DNA of 64,000 nt from Erpobdella octoculata (taxonomy: Eukaryota; Annelida; Clitellata; Hirudinida; Erpobdellidae). Shown here piece after piece: positions 55,478 through 64,000 of this stretch (position 1 is the stretch's first letter; every line of letters begins with the position of its first letter). A program made the position numbers and the translations under genes. Location: contig OZ022246.1 of the NCBI GenBank assembly GCA_963978895.1, positions 10,703,820-10,767,819 of the forward strand. Direction: 5' to 3'. Under the pieces are notes generated by a model. It saw nothing but the letters and a program-made list of their open reading frames with translations, was not told the DNA's origin and made no database searches.

Positions 55478-57923
55478 TAGCAATGATCATAGTTGGTACC
55501 TAACTTCGCAACAGGACTTTATTTTAGGGTTTTCAAAACGGGCCGGACGGAAGTCAGCACGGGTCAAATAGAATTGTGCCGATTCGTGATATTTTGTCAT
55601 TTTATAATAATAATACAGACTAATATAGAGCCTTTATGGCCTGTTTGCTACGACACCGTGGAATTGCTATTTTTTCATCATTACTACTTCAAATTCATGA
55701 ACAGTGTGAAATTCATTTCATAACTTAACTTGCTTCGTACATATAGGTAACTACAACTACCGATTCTCTTTGAATCAAGAAAATTTCTTTGTAGTAGACT
55801 GTAATAATATAGAGATGTTACTGCCATCTAACAGTATATTAAGCTACTTTTATAGGTACAAATATGCATCTAACAGTTTGCATCTAAGCAGTGATAAATT
55901 AAAACAAAAACGATCTTTTGAAGAAGTGGAACAAGCACGTACGTTGTGGATCTTAAATCCGCCAATAAGGCTACGACACCCCCTCTCCCGGTTATCAAAT
56001 ATTTGGAGACAAAAATGTAATGTTTTGTTGTTTTAGCATTTAGGGAGATAACATTTTGGAGTGTCAAGGGTTTTATAAAAAACTTACCCTCCCAGTTTTG
56101 CTGAAATGACGGCCCTGCACGTCTATAAAAAAGGTACTGATATAATAGCCTAAAGTTTTGAATTGGTCATTTTAAGACTTAATGGAATCTGAAACTTGAG
56201 CTCTAAATTATCGCGAAGACGCAAAAGAAAAAATTCGTTGATTTTAATCTCGGAAGTCAAGTTAAATAAATAAAAGAACGATGAAAAGAATGATGAAAGT
56301 CTCCACAAACGTGATGTCGTAAGAAACGCACTGAAATATTTGCTGGACGAGGTCAAGGTCAAGTGCCATGATTTATGGTCGATGATTGGTTGTGTTCAAT
56401 AAGAAGTAAGGTGTTTGTTTGTAATGATTACATGTAAAACTAATTTATTTAGAAACAATTAAGTGTTTTAAAAAAAAGTAAAATAATTTAGAGGAGGAGG
56501 GGGCTTAACTGGCACGCAGAAGCTGTTCAAATAAAATTAATTTTTTAATGATTTTTTTCAAATTTACCTCACATATATTTGCCTTTTTGTAAAATTAAGA
56601 AATTATAACCTCTGGTGTGAAAATAATTGTTTGCTTTATTTGATATGTTTCTGTTTTTGGCAAAAATAGTTTAAAAACATTTTCTACAAATTTAAAACTT
56701 AAAAAGCAATTAAATTATTTTTTACTTAACAAATATTTTAATTACTTTAAGCAATTTATGTTTCATAGTTGAACAAAATGTTTTGTAAGCAATTTTGGCT
56801 AAAACAGAAACATATCAAATAAAAAATTAAGCACCTGCGTTTGACTGTTTTGTGCGCATTCGAATAAAATCAAATCAAATAAGAAAAAAATTGTTCACAC
56901 CAAGAAAGAGTACAACCAAATCACATCAAAATATTATTAAATGATGTTTACATGCACATAAACAAACGCAGGAGCTACTAAGCTACGTACAGATAGTGCA
57001 AAACACAAAAGATTGATTGTTGAAGGGAAGCAGAAATGTGATTGTTCGAGGTCGAATCAATTCTGGTTTCACCTTATTGCGTGTCAAAAGAGATTCAGTG
57101 CAACGAGCCTAGACCTAGGATAGGACGACCACAAACGACCAGGTTGATATGCAATGAATCGTATCTTTACTGTACTTGACATGTTTCACTGAAATTTCTT
57201 TCGGTGTCAAATTGAGATGATGCACTATTTGTAAAGTTTATAATATAATTTTTATATGAGGTTGTGTGTGCGGGTCACCGCATTTCGATTGCGCATAAGT
57301 ACAACATGTGACATTGATTTAAAACTCGGCTATACGTTCAAATAACAATATACATTGTTAAACTGCATCGTCATTGATAAGAAATAAAACCAATATCTCA
57401 TTAAAAAAACTCAACACAATTGTAAACCGTTTTGATATGTTATTTAAACCAATTTCGACAGCAAAAAAACAGTAAATAATCAGCATAAAATTAATAAAAC
57501 ACCAGAAAAAATAAGCATACAAAATAAAAAAAATGTCTGTAGCAATGCTTTACAAAATTTTTCAGGCAGGCAGAAAAATTCTGACAATTTACAAGACTTA
57601 TTTGCTTCTTTGACCGACGCAAAAAAGTACTCATGGTCACTCTAGCAGCAGCAAACAATTTTTTTTTATCAAACCAATAGGATGGAATAACCACATCACA
57701 AAAGTGTATTCAAGACGACGTTTGATCAATTACTTATACAAAAGCAGAAAAAATTTTTTTTGTCATATTACAACAAACTTTAATAACAACGCCTAGAAAT
57801 TGCTTTATTGAAAATTTAATTAAAGAACGACTATGTTTCAATGGAAGACTGAAGTAATTGTTAATGCAATACATTCCATGTACATTTTCTTCATTTTATT
57901 TTTCTTATAAATTCTATTTTTTT
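55478..57923. other. No gene recognised
   Basis: AT-rich sequence. Short frames here show no family signature. Around 56560-56830 an imperfect inverted pair is present (GATATGTTTCTGTTTTTGGC at about 56640 against GCTAAAACAGAAACATATC at about 56800), suggesting a small MITE. Confidence 0.45.
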
Positions 57924-58268
57924 CCAGTGGCGGATCTAAGAGATTCTGTTGGGGAGATGCAGGTACGTTCTTTCTAAACATTTTTTGAAAATATTTACAC
58001 GTTTTCCTTCCAAAAAAGCTGATGTTGATGCTGATGATGATGCTGTTGCTGATGATGATGATGATGCTGATGCTGATGATGTTGATGGTGATGATGATGC
58101 TGATGATGCTGATGTTGACCAAAAGAGACAGTCGTTTAGGTATTTTTCCAAAAAATTTGTTTTCAAGTGTGGCTGTTTTTGGTAAACCGGACTCTCTATC
58201 AAATTTTTTTTATTGATAATCTGGTGGGGGACGCATTTCCTCTCCCAGCCCCCTGGATCCGTCCCTGT
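57924..58268. mobile_element. hAT-type MITE with internal GAT trinucleotide repeat
   Basis: Ends are CAGTGGCGGATCTAAG and CCCTGGATCCGTCCCTG. Flanks TTTTTTTC and TTTGTTTC match at 7 of 8. The interior (58019-58118) is a GATGATGCT-type repeat of about 100 bp, which accounts for the Asp/Ala-rich and Met/Leu-rich frames there. Confidence 0.8.
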
Positions 58269-58409
58269 TTGTTTCAGTTTTCTAATTAAATCAGAAACAA
58301 TCATCAACATTTATAATGAAATCAAACAAAGAAACTTTATATCTCTTTCTAATAAAGATTAAAGCACAAAACATAAGTCATAATTTTTAAAAGTTTACAA
58401 TTTTTAATT

Positions 58410-58500
58410 TACAAAAGTTTGATTATAATTTAAAAAATTTGATTATAATTTATAAAAATTGATTATAATTTAAAAAATTTGATTATAATTTAAAAAATTC
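58410..58500. repeat. 20-bp tandem repeat
   Basis: Unit TTTGATTATAATTTAAAAAA, four to five copies. Confidence 0.9.
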
Positions 58501-58868
58501 ACCATCTTTGATTGGTATGGTGGACACGAATGAAGATGAGTGCATGCACTTTGAAGGCTTATTGGACAGATCGTTTGCAATTGTGGTTGCATATTTGCTA
58601 ATAATGAAATTGTAAATTTCTTAAAAATTAATTTTCTACGACGGTCAGCATCGTTTTCTTTTATATCTTTTGTCGTTATAATGACGTCATCAAACCTATT
58701 ACCATAACCATTATCGTTATCATCATCATCATCATCATCGTTATGAACACAAGCCGCATAACCAACACTTTTACTACTATAACCATGAACAAGTGTCGGC
58801 CCACCTTCTATGGCGTCATGCTCAGATGTCGATAAAAGGCCGACCTCACCTCGTGCAATCCAAAACAT
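58470..58868 (-). other. Open frame of 132 codons, unrecognised, doubtful
   Basis: The frame starts MFWIARGEVGLLSTSEHD, contains a run of Asp from an ATC microsatellite (58716-58740), then VIITTKDIKENDADRRRK. It ends inside the 20-bp tandem repeat. No family, signal peptide or splice support is seen. The upstream half has mixed composition and could be an exon of an unseen gene, but chance is as likely. Confidence 0.2.
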
Positions 58869-59784
58869 CTGTTTCGTCGCTCGTAATCATCATCATCGTC
58901 GTCGTCATTGCGTACTTTCTTTATTATTGCTACCAGCGTTTTCATAAACAAATTGCTAGACTAAAGTGATTGTAATGTGAAAAATGTGATATTTTTTTAT
59001 ATTATTAGTCAGAGCTTATATCACGTTACATCAGCTGTTACTGTTACCTGCAGAAAGTAAGTATGCAAAATTGTCTTTACAATTAAAATGATCTAAAATG
59101 ATTTTTCACTAGTAAAATATTAGGTTATATAAATTTTAAAATACTAAAATGTATTCATGAAGATTTAATTCTAAAAATCATAATTAACCATAATCATGTT
59201 GTTATCTATCACCTATCACGATTGAAATCCTATACAAAAGCAAGCGTTATTACTTGACATGATAGGCGACATATGTCAACACAAAAATTTTCCAACTTCT
59301 GAGAAAAAGAATAATAAGAAAAAGTCATCCGGGAAGTGATTGAGAGAGGAAATGAATAAAGAGATATGTCTATAATAAGCGATGAAGACATTCAAGTTGT
59401 GTGCAGGAAGTGTACAACAAGGAAGGAATCATTTCAACAGAGAAAAACATTCGGTTAATATTTTGTCTTTTTGAAGACATTTTTCTGTTTATTATTTTGT
59501 TTTTATATTTTTATATTAAATACTAGCTGACCCAGCAAACGTTGTTTTGCTTTTCAAATTATTTTGTTTTTTTTATTAAACGTTTAATGTACAAAATTAT
59601 AACAATTTAAAAAAATCAATCTCGAAGATCAATCGAGTGTACAATTCCCGGGGTTTTTGAAAGTTTTTTTTATCGTTCTTCTCTCTTGCTCCCGTTTCCT
59701 TCCCCGCTTGCTCTCCCGTTTGCTCTCTCGTTCCCCCTTGCTCTTCCGTTCCCGTTTACTCTCCCGTTTCCGTTTGTATATATA

Positions 59785-60034
59785 TATAGCGGATCTAGAC
59801 TTCTTTGGCGGAGGGAAAACAAATGGCGGGAGGGGCCAAAAACGGCGGGAGGGGCCAAAAACGGCGGAAAAAACAAACATTTTATCTTATATTCACAAAC
59901 CTCACTGGAAAACCACTTCCATATGCTAAAAATTTTGTAATTTACCTAAAAGTAGTCAATTTTTTTTAGTATTTAAAAGAAAGTTAATTTTGGAATCTAG
60001 GGGGAGGGGGCCATGGCCTTCGCTAGATCCGCTA

Positions 60035-60035
<1 letters not shown>
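59785..60035. mobile_element. Small hAT-type MITE inserted in (TA)n
   Basis: AGCGGATCTAGAC at the left and CTAGATCCGCTACTG at the right are inverted; (TA)n lies on both sides, so the 8-bp duplication cannot be read. Same CAG(T)GGCGGATCTA family as 57924-58268. An AACGGCGGGAGGGGCCAA segment is tandemly repeated at 59820-59870. Confidence 0.7.

Positions 60036-60072
<37 letters not shown>
60036..60072. repeat. (TA)n tract left of the Penelope-like pair
   Basis: About 36 bp of TA adjoining the left copy. Confidence 0.95.
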
Positions 60073-60075
<3 letters not shown>

Positions 60076-60225
60076 GTTTTTTGCGTAGCTCGGCAGTAGA
60101 TTTTCTTTCGTGCATGCTCCGTTAAAAATAACTGCCCATTTTTTGTTTATAATTTTTTTAACATAAGATTCTAATCTACGGACAACAACTTTGTTTTTTA
60201 AGTAAAACTCTTTATTAATTTTCGT

Positions 60226-60273
60226 AGGGGGCTTACTGTACAGTTTCGGCTCGAAGGCCATCATCAGAGCCCT
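60226..60273 (-). ncRNA. Hammerhead-ribozyme-like motif, minus-strand copy
   Basis: Exact reverse complement of the motif at 60361-60408. It has the same stems, core and predicted UA cleavage site, so the two point away from each other. Confidence 0.6.
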
Positions 60274-60360
60274 TTAAATAGAAAATAATGAAAATATTCA
60301 AAATGGACGAATGTGAAAGTCGAACTGAAAATGGAACAATTGCGAAACGTATTTATTTAA

Positions 60361-60408
60361 AGGGCTCTGATGATGGCCTTCGAGCCGAAACTGTACAGTA
60401 AGCCCCCT
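60361..60408 (+). ncRNA. Hammerhead-ribozyme-like motif, plus-strand copy
   Basis: Stem I: GGGCT (60362-60366) pairs with AGCCC (60401-60405). Core CTGATGA at 60367-60373. Stem II: GGC (60375-60377) with GCC (60384-60386). Core GAAA at 60387-60390. Stem III: CTG/CAG (60391-60398) with a 2-nt loop. Then T-A, with predicted cleavage after A60400. A single extra T at 60374 separates the core from stem II, a deviation from the consensus. Very short stem III is a known trait of hammerheads in Penelope-like elements. Confidence 0.6.
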
Positions 60409-60530
60409 ACGAAAATTAATAAAGAGTTTTACTTAAAAAACAAAGTTGTTGTCCGTAGATTAGAATCTTATGTTAAAAAAATTATAAACAAAAAATGGGC
60501 AGTTATTTTTAACGGAGCATGCACGAAAGA

Positions 60531-60679
<149 letters not shown>

Positions 60680-60889
60680 TGTCTGTTTGTCTCTCTGTCT
60701 GTCTGTTTGTCCTTTGTTTTTCCAAAATAACTTTTTTAAATAATTTAAAAAAATATTCTAAATAGCCGTGAACCTATCCTCAGACCTACCAAATGTACAA
60801 AAAAAAATTCATAAAGATCGGTTCAGCCGTTTCGGAGGAGTTCGATTTCAAACACTATGACACGAGATTTATATATATATATATATAGA

Positions 60890-63800
60890 TAATCCATCAA
60901 AAATAACGGGCCGCATAATTTGATATTTTCACGTCCCAGCTGTAGAATAACTAGTGAAGCAAAAAACAAAGTTTTTTAAAAACACACTTTTATATAATCG
61001 ATTGTGTAGGCCACATTCTGTTACATAAACAACGAGCCTATTAGCATAGACAATAAATATAACGAAAATATCACAAATTATTATTTTATTAAATTTTGTC
61101 CAATCGATGCGAAAATTTGATACAATGCATTGTTAATCAGTTCGGGGGTATGTTTAAATTTGTAAGTCTCTAGCTCATCGGGAAGTTAGTTTAAAATCGA
61201 TTGCAAAATTTGACGACAGACAGACAGACAGACAGAGAAGTCAAGTTAAGTAAAAGTGTGTAACAAGACAAAACCTATGGTGCAGTGTAACAGTTGTCAT
61301 AACGTCCTTTGATTTATAGTGTATTTTTGTCTGTTTCATCTGTCTTTATTGATTTGAAATCACTCCCCTTAGAGTAACTTTAAGTTTTAGACAAAGTTAT
61401 GCTGTTTTACTTATTTATGACATTCTTATTTAAATTGTACAGAATGAATAAATACAGATATTAAGTTTACTGTTATTTTGCTATAAAATTTGATAAATTA
61501 TTTAATAGTATCATATGAGATATAACTTTGTTTGGAAGTAATACTCATCTGCTATAAATTATGGGTTTACTCAGAAACGTTTTTCGCAGTGGATATGATC
61601 ATGTTTTTATGCTTTATCATGCGTTGTAAAAAAAAACTTAACACCAAAGATAATCAATAAACTCAACTACTTATCTTATTCTGCTAAAAACTGTTACAAA
61701 AATTCATTTTTTGAATGACTAAATATTGGGCAAACTTTTATGTCAAACTTATTAATGTGACACAATAATGAAGAAAAAAAATTTCTATCCGCCCCTGCTA
61801 TCCATGCTACCCCTGCATAAATGCTATCCGTGCATCCATGCTATCCATACATCCACTTCCTCCACAAATATACGCCACTGAACGTGATATTCACACATAC
61901 CAAGGTGTTTTGAAAACTTTACAGTTTTGTCTCGAAATACTCGTGCAATTTAACCTTTTAAATTTCTCTTCAATTTTTTAAAAATAAAAATTTTAAAACT
62001 TATTTTAAAATATTTTAACACAAACCTTTTTATAAATATCATAAATAAAGGAAAGTTTTACAATAACATTTGTTCATTTCCTCCATTCATCCGTTTGTCA
62101 TCATCAACAATCCGACCGTGTGTCAATGCATCCGTTAAAGCATATCTCTATTTTTGTTCTATTTGTTCTCCACGATGGGCCCACTTTTCTCATCAACAAA
62201 TTCGGTCAAAAGACAAAAAATATCTGCCTCTTCTAACACTCTCAGACGTGTTTCTAAATATAAAGATTGCATTTTTAGATTTCATTGTTATTATGTATTT
62301 CCTTTAGGCGTTTTTATAATTTCCTGCTACAATGACTTTTAATAGAAACACTCCACCTCCAAATATCGACACGGCACTTAGGTACATACATCATTCCGCA
62401 TTCTGTCTTTCTTTGTCAGTGTTGCCTAAAACCTGTGGCTACAGATTTTGTACATCCACTTATAGTATGGCCCGGCTGGCCCGGTTGCTGAATTTATAAA
62501 ACAAAAACAAAACAAAATGAGGTAGTTTCCCTTTTCTACGGATAATAAAAATTGTTTTTGTCAAAAATAAAAAAATTTTTTAAATTTTATTTAAAAGATA
62601 GTTTTTGGTATTTTAGTTATAAATTGTTGTTAGTGATGCAGTAAGAACGTAAGCTGAAAACAGAAATGCAAAGCAAAAAAAATGCACGTGTCTCGTCAGT
62701 AGAATTAGTGGCGATAAATTCCACCAAACAAGATCCAGTAGCAAACACACTTTAATTGAACACAACTGTCACAGTCAGCGCATTTAAAATATTCGACACG
62801 CAAAAGAAATCATCAGAAAGTTGGGGTATACTTCACAGTTGACGTTTTGAAAGAAAAACAACATTTAAAATTGCAAAGAGTTTGAATGTTGATTCAACCG
62901 TCATTCAAACTTTTGGCCGACAGAAACATAAAAGCATTCTTTAGTTGAAAATTTTGAAGATTTTTCACAATATCATACAAGGATTGCAATGAAGTCATTC
63001 GTAACATTTTAATTTCTCAACATATTGTTACGATTTATTGCTGAAGTGCTTGTTTGATCTTCTGTTAGGCTTTGATACTATTTGTTTGATCTTATGTTAT
63101 GCTTTGGTAATGTTAGTCAAGGTTTCTTTGATTTCTCATATTTGCTTGTTTTCGATTTCAAACAAGAATTTCTCAAGATCATGTTCTTCATTTTGAAAAG
63201 CTTCCTTTCCTTGCTCCTCCAGTCTTTCTACAGACACATTTCTTGTCGGTCACGTTTAGGCCTCGCTGAATAAGCTGATATTTTTCAGATCAGTAAATTT
63301 ATGTTCATACAATGTCTTTTAAACCATTTTTATTACACGCTTTCATTAACTTTAATTTGTCCGGATGTTTATGGGATGTCCGCGGACGTTTAGAAGCTTA
63401 GGAGATCATTATAAAATTCAACTACTTAAAAAAATTAAAATTTAATTTAACAAAAATAACTAATAAAATTTAATTTAACAAAAATAACTAATAAAATTTA
63501 AAAAACAAAAATTATTAATAAACAAATAAATTAAAGAGCATGTGAAAAATGGTGAAAAAATTTTCATCGTCATAATAACTACAAACTTCTTTTATTTACT
63601 ATTTACCGCGTAATATTTTAACTATACGATGTCACTATGAAATGTTTCAGCTATCTTAAAAGCATGTTTTCTATTTTTTAAATTAACTTTCACTCAGTAT
63701 AATTTATCTACTTCAGAACCAAATTTTAGAATATTTATTTGCACCATCTTATAATAATGGTTGATGAGACTAAAACCAAAATAAACCTAAAATACGACAA

Positions 63801-64000
63801 GTTTCTTAGTCTTTAATAGAAACTGTTATTCAAAAGCTTGTTAACTAACCAGCTGGTTGTTGGAATTCCTTAACTGTATTTAATTCATAGGACTACAATT
63901 TGCTACAATAATAAATCGAAAATAACCGGACATTGTAATATTTTTTAATTTTTAATTTCATTGGCTCTCGTTTACCGTACGACCTATAGTGCACGGGGAG
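60890..64000. other. Terminal 3.1 kb: no gene or element recognised
   Basis: AT-rich sequence with short frames lacking family signatures. A short CTATCC(A/G)TGC(A/T)-type tandem lies at 61787-61855 and a TAACTAATAAAATTTAATTT tandem at about 63440-63510. The region may be intergenic or intronic for a gene outside the window. Confidence 0.5.

Noticed and set aside
57936..58310. Asp/Ala-rich, Met/Leu-rich and Ser-rich frames
   Set aside because: Three readings of one GAT trinucleotide repeat inside a hAT-type MITE.
61787..61855. CTATCCATGC-type repeat as a coding tract
   Set aside because: Short tandem of about ten bases with no open frame or family signal.

Overview
This is a eukaryotic window from an AT-rich invertebrate metazoan genome. 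Four multi-exon protein genes with GT-AG introns can be read through by homology, and nearly all remaining sequence is transposon relics, minisatellites and (TA)n tracts. The gene families (MOF-type acetyltransferase, collagen prolyl 4-hydroxylase, ASCC3 helicase), the C2H2 protein and the repeat mix (hAT, pogo, Merlin, mariner, Helitron-like, Penelope-like, CR1/L2-like LINEs) say animal. They do not fix the phylum; a tunicate or another marine invertebrate would fit.

Layout. 1-2.0 kb: inverted copies of a MITE family beside a Merlin-type transposase fossil. 2.35-10.3 kb (+): KAT8/MOF in 10 coding exons, complete, with a hAT element, a mariner MITE nearby, a pogo fragment and a large palindrome in or near its introns. 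12.6-13.35 kb: a 740-bp MITE with an 8-bp target duplication, just upstream of a C2H2 zinc-finger gene (13.4-16.3 kb, +, 3 coding exons). 17.3-28.0 kb (-): a prolyl 4-hydroxylase alpha subunit in 14 coding exons; its introns hold a LINE with a long open reverse-transcriptase frame and Helitron-like elements. 29.7-50.6 kb (-): ASCC3, 39 coding exons, about 2146 residues, with a solo LTR, hAT, SINE and several minisatellites in introns. 51-64 kb: no gene recognised; nested hAT, pogo-like, L2-like and Penelope-like relics.

The four genes do not form a pathway: chromatin acetylation (KAT8), presumed transcription control (zinc-finger protein), collagen maturation in the ER (P4HA) and ribosome/alkylation stress helicase (ASCC3). 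P4HA and ASCC3 are in tandem on the minus strand, about 1.6 kb apart.

The most notable signals are (1) two identical hammerhead-ribozyme-like motifs, head to head in a 178-bp-armed inverted repeat of a Penelope-like element at about 60.1-60.5 kb, flanked by (TA)n; (2) a recurrent pattern in which tandem repeats begin exactly at splice sites and copy the splice signal itself (five introns in KAT8 and ASCC3); and (3) a GC-AG intron in ASCC3. Splice sites were placed by eye from frame, consensus and family homology. No alignment or search was run.
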